From the NCBI RefSeq assembly GCF_026020075.1, contig NZ_CP102772.1:3756501-3820500 (forward strand): a stretch of DNA of 64,000 bases. The letters run 5' to 3'. The notes under the pieces are model-generated. The model was given only the letters and a program-made list of their open reading frames with translations, made no database searches and was not told the DNA's origin. The DNA comes from Bosea sp. NBC_00550 (GTDB lineage Bacteria; Pseudomonadota; Alphaproteobacteria; Rhizobiales; Beijerinckiaceae). Below are positions 17,715 through 26,679 of this stretch, piece by piece. Each line of letters begins with the position of its first letter. Positions within the stretch are counted from its first letter, which is position 1. A program made the position numbers and the translations under genes.

Positions 17715-18655
17715 GTGTATTTCACCCTGGGATCGACGAGGCCATAGGCCATGTCCGTCGCCGTGTTCACGATGATCACGCAGATGGCGAAGATGATCAT
17801 CAGCCCCTGCAGCAGCGTGTAGTCGCGGGAGTTCAGCGCGCCGATGATCAGCTTGCCCAGCCCCGGCCGGTTGAAGATGATCTCGGTCAGCACCGAATTG
17901 CCGATCAGCGTGCCGAAATAGAGCCCCACCACCGTGATGATCGGGATCAGGCTGTTGCGCAGGGCATGCGTCACGACGAGTTGGCCGGGGCTCACGCCCT
18001 TGGCTCGGGCCGTCCGGATATAGTCCTCGGTCAGGACGCCGAGCATCGCCGCGCGGGTCACGCGCATCACATAGGCGGTCATGATGATGCCGAGATTGAG
18101 GGCCGGCAGCGCCAACGCACGCAGCCTGTCGGTCAGGTCGCCGGAACCGCTGGTATTGCCCAGCACGGGGAACCAACCGAGCTGGATGGCGAAGATGATG
18201 AGCATCAGGATGCCGGAGACGAAAGCCGGGAAGGACAGTCCGACCAGCGAAACGACGCGCGCGACATAGTCGACCCAGCCGTTGCGGCTGAGCGCGGCCG
18301 CGACACCGAGCGGCAGGCCGAAGACGAGGCCGATCGCGATGGCGGCGATCGTCAGCTCGATCGTCGAGGGCAGGACGAGCAGGACCTCCTGGACGACGCT
18401 GCGGCCGCTGCTGAGCGACTGGCCGAGATCCCCGGTGAGGAGGTTGCCGACGAAGGCGAGATACTGGAGATGGACCGGCTGGTCGAGGCCGAGCTTTTCG
18501 CGCAGCGCCGCGAGCGATGCGGCGCTTGCCTGGTCGCCGAGGATGACGGAGGCCGCATCCCCCGGTACGAGCCGCACGAGCACGAATATCGCCGTCAGCA
18601 TCACGAAGAGCGTGGGTATGGCGAGCAGGAGACGCCTGAGAACGAAGCTCGTCAT
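17711..18655 (-). CDS. ABC transporter permease, DppB/OppB family
   Basis: Partner permease of 314 residues. The N-terminus (FVLRRLLLAIPTLFVMLTAI) and VRLVPGDAA are standard for DppB. The EAA loop is YIRTARAKGVSPGQLVVTHA and the protein ends DPRVKYT, as DppB proteins do. It is coupled at both ends: its start overlaps the FAD oxidoreductase stop (18652-18655) and its stop overlaps dppC. This tight packing with flavoprotein genes indicates import of the substrate oxidised by them. Confidence 0.94.
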   Translation of the reverse strand: MTSFVLRRLLLAIPTLFVMLTAIFVLVRLVPGDAASVILGDQASAASLAALREKLGLDQPVHLQYLAFVGNLLTGDLGQSLSSGRSVVQEVLLVLPSTIELTIAAIAIGLVFGLPLGVAAALSRNGWVDYVARVVSLVGLSFPAFVSGILMLIIFAIQLGWFPVLGNTSGSGDLTDRLRALALPALNLGIIMTAYVMRVTRAAMLGVLTEDYIRTARAKGVSPGQLVVTHALRNSLIPIITVVGLYFGTLIGNSVLTEIIFNRPGLGKLIIGALNSRDYTLLQGLMIIFAICVIIVNTATDMAYGLVDPRVKYT

Positions 18656-19782
18656 GCGGCGGCCCTTTCCTGCATCAGGCGCTGGGGAGCGAAGGCGGTG
18701 ATCTCGCGCCGGGTCCGGCCCTCGACGACGAGTTCGGCAAGGATGGCCCCGACGACCGGGACGAGTTGGAAGCCGTGCCCCGAGAAGCCGAAGGCATGGT
18801 ACAGCCCGGGCGCGTTCGGCGAAGCGCCGATCACCGGCAGATGGTCTGATGTCTGCGCCTCGATGCCCGTCCAGCAGCGGGCGATGCGAACGCCCCGTAC
18901 CGCCGGGAAAAGGTCGCTCGCGGCGCGCGCACCCTTGGCGAGCTCGCTGAAGTTCACCGTGCTGCGTTCGAGGTCGAGATCGGCCGCACCCTGCAGGCCG
19001 CCCCCGATCACCAGCGTGCCCTGGTCCGACTGCTTGAATGACAGCGCCCGGCCGACCACGCTGGCGACCGGGTCAAGCAGCGGCGCGAGGCGTTCCGTCA
19101 CCATCATCATCGAGGCGCGGACGCCGAGCGCGATCCCGTCGCCGAACAGCGCCGCCAGCCGGGCGGCCCAGGCCCCCGCGGCGTTGACGACGACCGGAGC
19201 GCGGAAGCGGCGCTCGCCACAGATGAGCAGCCAGTCCGATCCCTGCCGGTCGAGCGCCTCGACGCCGCAGCCCTCGGCGATGACGACGCCTTCCGCGAGG
19301 CAGGCGCGGCGGAAGGCGAGGATGGTCCGATGCGGATCGGCGGCGCCATCGCGTCGCGCCACCAGAGCCCCGACGCAATGCGGACTCAGCGCCGGCACGA
19401 GACGGCGAAGCTCCTTCGCATCGATCATTTCTTCGTGGCCATAGCCGAGCGAGTGCATCTTCGCCTCGCGCCGCAGCAGGTCCGGCATGTGCTCCTCCCG
19501 TTCCGCGATGCGGAGCTGCCCGTGCGCATGAAAGCCGCAGTCGTCGCCGACGATCTCCGCGATCCGGTGCCACATCGCCATGGCTTCGAGCGAGATCGGG
19601 ATCTCGGCGATGTCGCGGCCGAGCGTCCGCACGCCGGCTGCGGTGGCGCCCGATGCATGCCGTCCCGTCCAGCGCCGCTCGATCACCACGACACGCCGGC
19701 CGGCGCGAGCCAGATGCAGCGCGGCCGACAGGCCGTGCAACCCGCCGCCCACCACCGCGACATCGACCGGTTCGGCGGTCAT
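18652..19782 (-). CDS. FAD-dependent oxidoreductase, DAO family (first copy)
   Basis: A 376-residue flavoprotein of the D-amino-acid-oxidase/DadA/sarcosine-oxidase-beta class. The dinucleotide fold is VVGGGLHGLSAALHLARAG with acidic E35-R36 after it. Later landmarks are VVNAAGAWAARLAALFG and, near the C-terminus, PVIGASPNAPGLYHAFGFSG followed by HGFQLVP, the FAD-binding ending of this family. Members oxidise secondary or primary amines to imines. ATG 19782 overlaps the upstream stop by four bases. It is distinct from the second DAO gene at 21456. Confidence 0.92.
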   Translation of the reverse strand: MTAEPVDVAVVGGGLHGLSAALHLARAGRRVVVIERRWTGRHASGATAAGVRTLGRDIAEIPISLEAMAMWHRIAEIVGDDCGFHAHGQLRIAEREEHMPDLLRREAKMHSLGYGHEEMIDAKELRRLVPALSPHCVGALVARRDGAADPHRTILAFRRACLAEGVVIAEGCGVEALDRQGSDWLLICGERRFRAPVVVNAAGAWAARLAALFGDGIALGVRASMMMVTERLAPLLDPVASVVGRALSFKQSDQGTLVIGGGLQGAADLDLERSTVNFSELAKGARAASDLFPAVRGVRIARCWTGIEAQTSDHLPVIGASPNAPGLYHAFGFSGHGFQLVPVVGAILAELVVEGRTRREITAFAPQRLMQERAAA

Positions 19783-21182
19783 GCGGCCGGCTCCCGCTCG
19801 TCGAGGCTGGCGAGTTCGCCCAGCGTCACCGGCTTCAGGGGCGGTCGGATACGATAGAACCCGACCTCCTCGACCGGCCGGTTCTGAGCCGCGGCGAGGA
19901 TATGCGCCATCGTGTAACCGCATTGCCGCCCCTGACAGGGGCCCATGCCGGCGCGGGTGAAGGCCTTCAGCTGGTTCGGGCCGGGGCGCCCCTGCTTGGC
20001 GAGGATGCGCAACTCGCCCGCCGTGACCTCCTCGCAGCGGCAGACCAGCGTCTCGTCGGCGGGGGCGAAGACCTGCCGGCGCGGCGCGTAGAGCGCATCG
20101 AGGAAGGGCCGCAGGGCGAGCGCACGCGAAAGCACCGCCCGTTCCGTGCGTGCCGCTGCCGCCGCCGCATCTTCTCCGAGCCTTCCCAATTTGGCGGCGA
20201 CGCGCAGTGCCGCGATCCGCCCGCGCGGCTCGGCCGCCTCGGCGCCGCCGATGCCCGCGCCGTCGCCTGCGACGAAGACGCCCGCTTGCGAGGTCTCGCC
20301 CCAGGCATCGAGGGTCGGGATGTAGCAGGACTGGCCGGGATGCCAGCTGACCGCACAGCCGAGCGCGAGCGGCGCGTGGATGTTGGGCACGATGCCTTCA
20401 TGCACGAGCAGCACCTCGGCGGCGACGCTGCGTTCGATGCCGTCCTCCGTGCGGTAGCGCAGCTGTTCGAGATGACCGGCGCCCTTGGCGTGAAGCTCCG
20501 TGACATGGCGGATGATCGGAAAGCCGGCCCGCCTGAGCGCCAGCGACCAGGACAGGCCCTTGGCGAGGTCGCCGAGGCGTCCGAGCGCCTGCGGCAGATG
20601 CCGGAGCGCCGCACCTAGCCGGCCGCGCGGCGTGGTATCGAGAAAGCCCGCGATCCGCCCGCCGGCGGCCAGAAGCTGCGTCATGTAGAGCAGGGGCAAC
20701 GGCCCGCAGCCAGCGATCCAGACCGGCTTTTCGGGCACGGAATCGGCCGTTTTCAGCAGGATTTGCGCGGCGCCCACCGTCAGCACGCCCGGCAGCGTCC
20801 AGCCCGGGAACGGCACCGGGCGTTCCTGCGCACCGGTGGCGAGGATGACGGCCTCTGCAGTCACGCTGCGGGCCCGCCCTTCCCGCGTCAGGAAGGCGCG
20901 AAAGCCCGGTTCGATCTGCCAGAGTTGGCTTTGCGCCTCGTAGAGCGCGCCGCAGGCACGGAAGGCGGCGGCGCGATCGACGCCAGCACGATACGCGTCA
21001 CCGAGCCTTGCCAGGCGCGGCGTCGCAGCGACGGTCTCGATCGCGCGCCAGATCTGGCCGCCGGGCGCCGGTTGCTCGTCGATGACGCGCACCGAGAGGC
21101 CATGGCGGCGTGCGGTCACGGCGGCGGCCATGCCCGCCGGCCCCGCGCCGACGATGAGGAGGTCGGTGTGGGCATCGCTCAT
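19779..21182 (-). CDS. FAD/NAD(P)-dependent oxidoreductase, HcnB/OoxA-like subunit
   Basis: A 467-residue protein resembling the alpha subunit of HcnABC, opine oxidases (OoxA/NoxA) and D-hydroxyproline dehydrogenase. The N-terminal pyridine-nucleotide-disulfide fold has LLIVGAGPAGMAAAV, VIDEQPAPGGQIWR and VILATGAQERPVPFPGW. The C-terminus carries a BFD-like iron-sulfur motif: CRCEEVTAGEL, then MGPCQGRQCGY. Start ATG 21182 overlaps the ferredoxin-like gene stop by four bases. With the small 2Fe-2S protein and a DAO flavoprotein it should form a heteromeric amine dehydrogenase passing electrons to the respiratory chain. Confidence 0.92.
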   Translation of the reverse strand: MSDAHTDLLIVGAGPAGMAAAVTARRHGLSVRVIDEQPAPGGQIWRAIETVAATPRLARLGDAYRAGVDRAAAFRACGALYEAQSQLWQIEPGFRAFLTREGRARSVTAEAVILATGAQERPVPFPGWTLPGVLTVGAAQILLKTADSVPEKPVWIAGCGPLPLLYMTQLLAAGGRIAGFLDTTPRGRLGAALRHLPQALGRLGDLAKGLSWSLALRRAGFPIIRHVTELHAKGAGHLEQLRYRTEDGIERSVAAEVLLVHEGIVPNIHAPLALGCAVSWHPGQSCYIPTLDAWGETSQAGVFVAGDGAGIGGAEAAEPRGRIAALRVAAKLGRLGEDAAAAAARTERAVLSRALALRPFLDALYAPRRQVFAPADETLVCRCEEVTAGELRILAKQGRPGPNQLKAFTRAGMGPCQGRQCGYTMAHILAAAQNRPVEEVGFYRIRPPLKPVTLGELASLDEREPAA

Positions 21183-21475
21183 GCCGAGAGGCTCCGGCGT
21201 CCTTGCTGGCGCGTGACGGACATGCCGTCCTGGACCGGCGTCAGGCAGCCCTGCACGGAGCCCTGTCCATCGACCTCGACAAGGCATTCGAAGCAGACGC
21301 CCATCATGCAGTAGGGCGCGCGGGAGCTCTCCGACACCGGCGTGGTCCGGCTCCAGCCTTCTGGCTGACGCAATAGCAGGGCGGCGACGCTCTCCCCGGC
21401 CTCGGCCAGCAAAGGGTGCCCGTCGACATAGACCGTGACAGCGGCCGGCCCCGGATCATGCAGCTTGCGGAACAT
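21179..21475 (-). CDS. (2Fe-2S)-binding protein, HcnA-like subunit
   Basis: A 98-residue ferredoxin-like subunit. Cysteines C56, C61, C64 and C77 (PYCMMGVCFECLVEV, then QGCLTPV) give the C-x4-C-x2-C-x12-C pattern of the HcnA/SoxA-type 2Fe-2S domain. Upstream residues ~14-37 are the beta-grasp start. It overlaps the preceding flavoprotein gene by 20 bases and the following HcnB-like gene by four, so the three are translated together. Confidence 0.92.
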   Translation of the reverse strand: MFRKLHDPGPAAVTVYVDGHPLLAEAGESVAALLLRQPEGWSRTTPVSESSRAPYCMMGVCFECLVEVDGQGSVQGCLTPVQDGMSVTRQQGRRSLSA

Positions 21476-22574
21476 CGAAGCGTCTCTGGTGAAAAGGAAA
21501 AAGGGTCTCAGGCAAGGAGCCGTCCATGATCGCCCGGGCCAGAAGCTCGGCGTGGATGGCAGCGAGCGTCACGCCGGAATGGCAGAGCGCGATGAAGGCG
21601 CCGGGATGGCTCTGTGATTGGGCATAGATCGGGTAGCCGTCGGGCGTCATGATCCTCAAGCCTGCCCATTGGCGGACGAGCCTCGCCGCCGCGAGCGCCG
21701 GGACCACCTTGACGGTTTTGCGGCTCAGCTCGGCAGCCGCCGTTGCCGTCGTCGAAGTATCGAGGCCCACCTCATCCTTGGTCGCGCCGATCATCACCGT
21801 GCCTTCCGCCGTCTGGCGCAGGCCGCTCGCCGGCAGCGGCAGGAAGGGGGCGAGCCGCTCGGTGACGAGCACCTGGCCGCGCTCGGGGTGAACAGGCACA
21901 TCGAGGCCGACCTGCCGGCCGAGCTCCGCCGAGCCGAGCCCGGCGGCAATGACGATGCGTGGCGCCGTCAACGTTTCGCCCTCCAGGACGAGACGGAAAT
22001 CCGGGCCCGCCGGTTCGATGCGCTCGACGCGTGAACGGTGGCGAATGCGACCGCCAAGACGTGTCAGCCCGCCATGCAGCGCCGCCAGAAGCCGCAACGG
22101 ATTGGCATGGCCGTCGTGCCGGCCGAAGCTCGCTCCCGTCACCTCCGGCCCCAAACCCGCCTTGGGCAGCAGGCGCTCCAGCGCCGATCTGTCGAGCATC
22201 TCCCAGTCGGGCTCGCCTTCGCCGCGCTGGTTGTGCAGGCGCAGCAGATCGAGGCGCCGCTTTTCAAAGGCCTGTTCGCCGAGACAGAAGGCAAGGCCGC
22301 CATTCTGCTCGTATGACAGGTCGGTTCCGGTCTCGGCCTGGAGTGCATCGGAAAGGCAACGCCACAGCGCGATGCTCCGGCGTGTCAGGGCCTGGTAGGC
22401 GGGCATGCCGAGCCCCTTGCCCTGCAGCCAGACCAGGCCGAAATTCGCACGCGCCGCGCGGAAGTCGCCATCGTCGCCATCGAGCAGCAACACGTTCTGG
22501 CGTCGCTTGGCGAGGCCGTAGGCGATGGCTGCCCCGACAGTTCCTCCTCCGATGACGACGATGTCGGGCCGCAT
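21456..22574 (-). CDS. FAD-dependent oxidoreductase, DAO family, HcnC/OoxB-like
   Basis: First gene of the operon, 372 residues. FAD motif IVVIGGGTVGAAIAYGLAKR at residues 5-24; later IVIAAGLGSAELGRQVG and the C-terminal GYPIYAQSQSHPGAFIALCH followed by HSGVTLA. In HcnABC and opine oxidases this beta subunit carries the substrate site and oxidises the C-N bond. Gene order DAO - 2Fe-2S - FAD/BFD agrees with such complexes. It is divergent from the LysR gene, with 92 bases between the starts. Confidence 0.92.
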   Translation of the reverse strand: MRPDIVVIGGGTVGAAIAYGLAKRRQNVLLLDGDDGDFRAARANFGLVWLQGKGLGMPAYQALTRRSIALWRCLSDALQAETGTDLSYEQNGGLAFCLGEQAFEKRRLDLLRLHNQRGEGEPDWEMLDRSALERLLPKAGLGPEVTGASFGRHDGHANPLRLLAALHGGLTRLGGRIRHRSRVERIEPAGPDFRLVLEGETLTAPRIVIAAGLGSAELGRQVGLDVPVHPERGQVLVTERLAPFLPLPASGLRQTAEGTVMIGATKDEVGLDTSTTATAAAELSRKTVKVVPALAAARLVRQWAGLRIMTPDGYPIYAQSQSHPGAFIALCHSGVTLAAIHAELLARAIMDGSLPETLFPFHQRRFDVPQAA

Positions 22575-22666
22575 GCGATTTTCCCTTGCCGGCTTCGACG
22601 TTAGGGAGCCATGTTGTATTTCGTCAAAGTCGTTTTTATCGGCCTCCTATTCCGCAGGGTTATGCA

Positions 22667-23584
22667 ATGGTCCGACGGCTCAACCTGCGGCAGATCGAGG
22701 CCTTCAAGGCGGTCATCGAATACGGCACGGTGAGCCGCGCCGCCGATATGATGAACATCTCTCAGCCGGCGATGAGCAAGCTGATCGCCCATCTCGAAGC
22801 GGATACGGGCCTGCAGCTGTTCGACCGGGTGAAAGGGCGGCTGACGGCGACCCGGCGCGGCATGCGGCTCTACGAGGAGATCGACCGCATCTTTGCCGGG
22901 GTGCGCCAGGTGGAGAATGCGGTGGAAGCGATCCGCCGTGACGAGCAGAGCCGGCTGCTGATCGGCGTCATGCCGGCGCTCTCGGGCTCCTTTATCCAGC
23001 AGGCGACCTCGCGTTTTCTCGCCAGCCAGCCGGGGGTGTTCTGCTCGGTGCAGTCGCGCAGTTCGCAATGGATCGCCGATGGGCTCGTCACCCGAAAGCT
23101 CGATGTCGGATTCACCGTCGCGCCGATCGATAATCCCTACATCGTCGCCGAGCCGCTGATGGCCCATCCGCTCGTCTGCATCCTGCCGCTCGACCATCCG
23201 CTGACGGAAAAGAGCGTGATCACCCCGGCGGATATCGACGGCGTCGCCTTCGTCTCGTTCGATCCGGAGAGCTTCACGGCCCGGCGTATCGGCCAGGTCT
23301 TCGACGCACACGGTGTCGCGCCGAATATCGTCATGGTCGTGAGCATTTCGCCGACGCTCTGCGAGTTCGTCTCCGCCGGCGTCGGCATATCGCTGGTTCA
23401 TCCCTCCGCCATCGGGGGCTTGCGGGGCAAGGTGGCGATCCGAAGCTTCGATCCCGCCGTTCAGCTCGATTTCCAACTCTGCCGCATCCGCGACAGCCGC
23501 AATGCCCGGCTCGTCGAGGCGTTCCTTGACGGCGCCCGACAGGCAGCAGCGGAGATATCGCGGACGATCCTTACGCCGGGGTGA
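22667..23584 (+). CDS. LysR family transcriptional regulator
   Basis: A 305-residue regulator with the N-terminal winged helix LNLRQIEAFKAVIEYGTVSR, AADMMNISQPAMSKLIAHLE and a periplasmic-binding-like effector domain (residues ~95-300). The HTH resembles OccR/NocR-type regulators of opine catabolism, which fits the neighbouring oxidase genes; this is inference. ATG 22667 was chosen over an upstream in-frame ATG because it gives the usual LysR N-terminus. It lies divergent from the oxidase operon and probably activates it. Its last 14 bases overlap the 3' end of the convergent MmgE/PrpD gene. Confidence 0.93.
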   Translation: MVRRLNLRQIEAFKAVIEYGTVSRAADMMNISQPAMSKLIAHLEADTGLQLFDRVKGRLTATRRGMRLYEEIDRIFAGVRQVENAVEAIRRDEQSRLLIGVMPALSGSFIQQATSRFLASQPGVFCSVQSRSSQWIADGLVTRKLDVGFTVAPIDNPYIVAEPLMAHPLVCILPLDHPLTEKSVITPADIDGVAFVSFDPESFTARRIGQVFDAHGVAPNIVMVVSISPTLCEFVSAGVGISLVHPSAIGGLRGKVAIRSFDPAVQLDFQLCRIRDSRNARLVEAFLDGARQAAAEISRTILTPG

Positions 23585-24911
23585 GCCTCACCGTCGCCAG
23601 GGCTTGCAGCAATGGCGCGTGATCGCCCTCGCGCAGGCGGCGAAGCGCGGCGATCACATCATGCCGCTGTGCCGGCGCGGCGACGAAGCGGCAGGCCCGC
23701 TCCAGCTTGTCTTCGAGATCGGCCCATGACGGGGGATCAGAGGCCTCCCCGCGCGGCGCCGTAACCGGAGAGACGAATGCGCGGCCCTCGGCCCTTATGG
23801 TGACGCGGGACAGCGTCTCGGCCGGAAAACGGGCGTCGAGCTCGGGATCGAGGTGCAGCGAAACCTTTTCCGCCAGCGCGACGATATCGGGCCGATCGAC
23901 CGCCGCCTCGGTCAGCGGCAGGAGCGCCTCCGGCCCGTCGATCGCGATCAGGCCGAGGCAATACGGGATGCTGAACTGGATGTCCGTGAAACCCTGCGGG
24001 CGCGGCCGGTTCGCCAGGCGCAGCGCGCCGCTATAGGTGGCGACGTCGATGGAGTCGATGCGGCGCGGGTCGATGCGATTCTCCGCGAGAAGACCGAGGA
24101 ATGCATCGGCAGGGGCATGGACATGCCGGCAGCAGGCAAGGAATTTCATATAGTTGCGCATGATGTAGTGTTGCCGGCCGAACCCGTCTGCCAGCCCTTC
24201 GAGCCGGAAATGCTCGTGATTGTCGAGCAAGGTCAGCGGGCCGGTATGCCCGGCTTCGGCCAGCAGCACGGCGTGCGCAGCCGTGACGCTCGACCAGGCG
24301 ATACCCTCCTTGACGTCGCTGCCTTCCTGGGCGCGGAAGGCAGGACCCGCCCCGGCATAAAGCTGGTTCGGCGCGCTCATGCCGCTGATGGCGAGCGCGT
24401 GCGCCAGTTGTTCCGCAGGGGTGTGTCTCAGAAAGCCGAGGGCCGCGACCACGCCGTAGCCCGACCACATGCCGGTATTGGCATAGAAGCGCCGGGCGGC
24501 CCCGACCGCGACGCCAACCTCGTAGCCGACGACAATCGCCTGCAGCAGCTCGTCCGTGGTTGCGGCCGTCTCCTGAGCCGCGGCGAAGGCGGCTGGAATG
24601 ATCGCGGCTCCGGGGTGCCCGCGCGCGATCCGGTGCCCGTCGTCGAGATCAAGGGCCGCCGCTGCCGAAGCATTGCACCAGATCGCGCCGGTAAGACCCG
24701 AGCTCTGCCCGGTGAACCAGACCGGAAGGGCGCCATCGGCCATCGTCGCGCGGGCGGCTTGCCGAACCGCGCGGGGACCCGGCGCCCCGATGCCGGCGGC
24801 TGCAGCCGCGACGAGGTCGAGCACGCTGCGGCAGGCCGCCTCCCGCAACTCCGGCGTCAAGGGCCGGCGGGTGGCCGCGATATAGCTCGCGAGCCGACGC
24901 ACCGTCTCCAT
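23571..24911 (-). CDS. MmgE/PrpD family protein
   Basis: A 446-residue member of the 2-methylcitrate dehydratase / cis-aconitate decarboxylase / iminodisuccinate epimerase family. The N-terminal helical domain is seen in TPELREAACRSVLDLVAAA, NASAAAALDLDDGHR and GHPGAAIIPAAFAAAQ; the C-terminal lid has VDVATYSGALRLANRPRP and QFSIPYCLGLIAI. Not a classical PrpD, since no methylcitrate-cycle genes are nearby. Position between the binding protein and the amine-oxidase operon makes an epimerase or dehydratase acting on the imported compound plausible. Confidence 0.9.
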   Translation of the reverse strand: METVRRLASYIAATRRPLTPELREAACRSVLDLVAAAAAGIGAPGPRAVRQAARATMADGALPVWFTGQSSGLTGAIWCNASAAAALDLDDGHRIARGHPGAAIIPAAFAAAQETAATTDELLQAIVVGYEVGVAVGAARRFYANTGMWSGYGVVAALGFLRHTPAEQLAHALAISGMSAPNQLYAGAGPAFRAQEGSDVKEGIAWSSVTAAHAVLLAEAGHTGPLTLLDNHEHFRLEGLADGFGRQHYIMRNYMKFLACCRHVHAPADAFLGLLAENRIDPRRIDSIDVATYSGALRLANRPRPQGFTDIQFSIPYCLGLIAIDGPEALLPLTEAAVDRPDIVALAEKVSLHLDPELDARFPAETLSRVTIRAEGRAFVSPVTAPRGEASDPPSWADLEDKLERACRFVAAPAQRHDVIAALRRLREGDHAPLLQALATVRLTPA

Positions 24912-24939
24912 AGTCGGACGTCCTCGGCGCCGGCCGCCC

Positions 24940-26490
24940 TCAGCGTGCTTTCAGCGTGGCCGCTTCGGTGATCGGCGGGGCGAGATTCATCGCGCCCTTC
25001 AGCTCGTAGCCGAAATCGAGCCTGTCGCTGCGCGCCCAAACCTGTCGGAGCTCGAAGAGCGGGATGGCACAGACGTCGTCCATGATCTTGTGCTGGGCCT
25101 CCTTCCAGAGAGCCTTTTGCGCCTCGGCGTCCGAGGCGGTGCGGGCCTGCTCGATTTCCTTGTCGGCGACCTTGCAATGCGAGAAATTCGTCGCCGCGGT
25201 CGGCGTATTCACCGTGGCGCGCGAGTGGAAGAATTCGCTGAGATAGGTATCGGCGATCGGGAAGCGCGCCGCGCCGTAGAAGACGAGGCCGCTCAGGTCC
25301 TTGCGCGTCTGGCTCTGATAGGTCGCGTGGTCGACGACCTGCATCTCGAGCTTGATCCCCGCCTTGGCGAGCTGCGCCTGGATGATCTCCATGATCGGCT
25401 GCTGCGCCGAGATGTTCGAAACGATCGCCTTGATCGTGATGCCGTCCTTGTGACCGGCTTCGGCCAGCAAAGCCTTCGCCTTGGCGAGGTCGAAACCGTA
25501 GCGGACGGAGCAGTCTTCTCCGAGATAGCCGGGCGGCACGACCGAGCAACCTTTGGGACCCACATCCTTGCCGACATAGCGCACGAGGTCGTCGACATTG
25601 ACCGCGGCGGCGATGGCACGGCGCACCCGGATGTCGTCGAGCGGCGGCACGCTCTGGTTGATGTGAAGCAACCGATATTCGCCGGGTCGGAAGATCTCGA
25701 CGTTGAAGCCGGGGCGGCGGCGGGCGGAATCGACCCATCGCTGCTCGCGCTTGGCATACATCAGGTCGACCTCGCCCGAGGTAAAGGCGAGTTCGCGGGC
25801 GCTGTCCGAGGGGATGACGCGAACCATGATCGTGTCGATCTTCGGCTTGCCGCGGAAATAGTTCGGGTTGGCGGCGAGCTTGACGTATTGCTGGGTCACC
25901 TGCTCGACGAAGGCGAAGGGGCCGGTGCCGACGGGGCGCCCGCCGAACTTGTCTCCCAGTTCCTCGGCAGCCTTGCGGCTGACAATATTGCCGCCGTGAT
26001 AATTGGTGACGCGGCCGAGGAAGTTGACGTCCGGATATTTCAGCGTGACCCGTACGGTCAGGTCGTCCAGCTTCTCGACCTTGTCGACTGCGGCGAAATC
26101 CGAGGAGAAGGTCGAGCGCTTGGGGTCGGCCGAGCGCTGCAGCGAATAGACGACATCGTCGGCGGTCAGCGTGCCCCAGTCGCCCTGGAACTTGACGTCC
26201 TTGCGCAAATGGAACGTCCAGACCTTGCCGTCGGGCGACTGCTCCCAGCGCTCGGCGAGATCGGGCTCGATATCCTTGGGATCGGCACTGCCCGGCTTGA
26301 AGCGGACGAGACCGTTATACAACCAACCGATGACGGTCTTGTCGCTGGTGGCGCTGGCACGATGCGCGTCGAGTGTCGAAACATCCCCATCGCCGGCGAC
26401 ACGCAGCACGGTTTCCTGAGCCGAGCCCGCGACAGGCAGGCAGGCGGCAAACACCAGGCCGGCAAGCCCGATGACAGAGTTCCTGATCAT
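24940..26490 (-). CDS. ABC transporter substrate-binding protein, family 5 (peptide/opine type)
   Basis: Periplasmic binding protein of 516 residues, normal for DppA/OppA types. Signal peptide: MIRNSVIGLAGLVFAAC, ending near GSAQE. Family-5 landmarks are LDAHRASATSDKTVIGWLYN, LAERWEQSPDGKVWTFHLRK and the VGTGPF box near residue 160. It lies 28 bases upstream of the MmgE/PrpD gene and should feed DppB/DppC at 16.8-18.7 kb. Family 5 includes binders of peptides, opines, nickel chelates and aminopolycarboxylates; the ligand here is unknown. Confidence 0.94.
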   Translation of the reverse strand: MIRNSVIGLAGLVFAACLPVAGSAQETVLRVAGDGDVSTLDAHRASATSDKTVIGWLYNGLVRFKPGSADPKDIEPDLAERWEQSPDGKVWTFHLRKDVKFQGDWGTLTADDVVYSLQRSADPKRSTFSSDFAAVDKVEKLDDLTVRVTLKYPDVNFLGRVTNYHGGNIVSRKAAEELGDKFGGRPVGTGPFAFVEQVTQQYVKLAANPNYFRGKPKIDTIMVRVIPSDSARELAFTSGEVDLMYAKREQRWVDSARRRPGFNVEIFRPGEYRLLHINQSVPPLDDIRVRRAIAAAVNVDDLVRYVGKDVGPKGCSVVPPGYLGEDCSVRYGFDLAKAKALLAEAGHKDGITIKAIVSNISAQQPIMEIIQAQLAKAGIKLEMQVVDHATYQSQTRKDLSGLVFYGAARFPIADTYLSEFFHSRATVNTPTAATNFSHCKVADKEIEQARTASDAEAQKALWKEAQHKIMDDVCAIPLFELRQVWARSDRLDFGYELKGAMNLAPPITEAATLKAR

Positions 26491-26679
26491 GTAATCCCCT
26501 CGATTTCTGTTCTTTGCCCGAATGTGGGCGCAGCGATCCCAGGCTGTCCAAGTCGAAATCGGGGATGGGGTATTCTGAACGGTTATGAATCACCCCGGAA
26601 CTGCACGGGATGACGGTGAAGCATCGAGATGTGCCGCGGCTCGCGCCGAGTTGATCTGAAGGCCCCAAAGCGGACGATC

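Noticed and set aside
23571..24911. 2-methylcitrate dehydratase (prpD)
   Set aside because: No prpB or prpC nearby and the context is amine oxidation and transport; the broad family name is safer.
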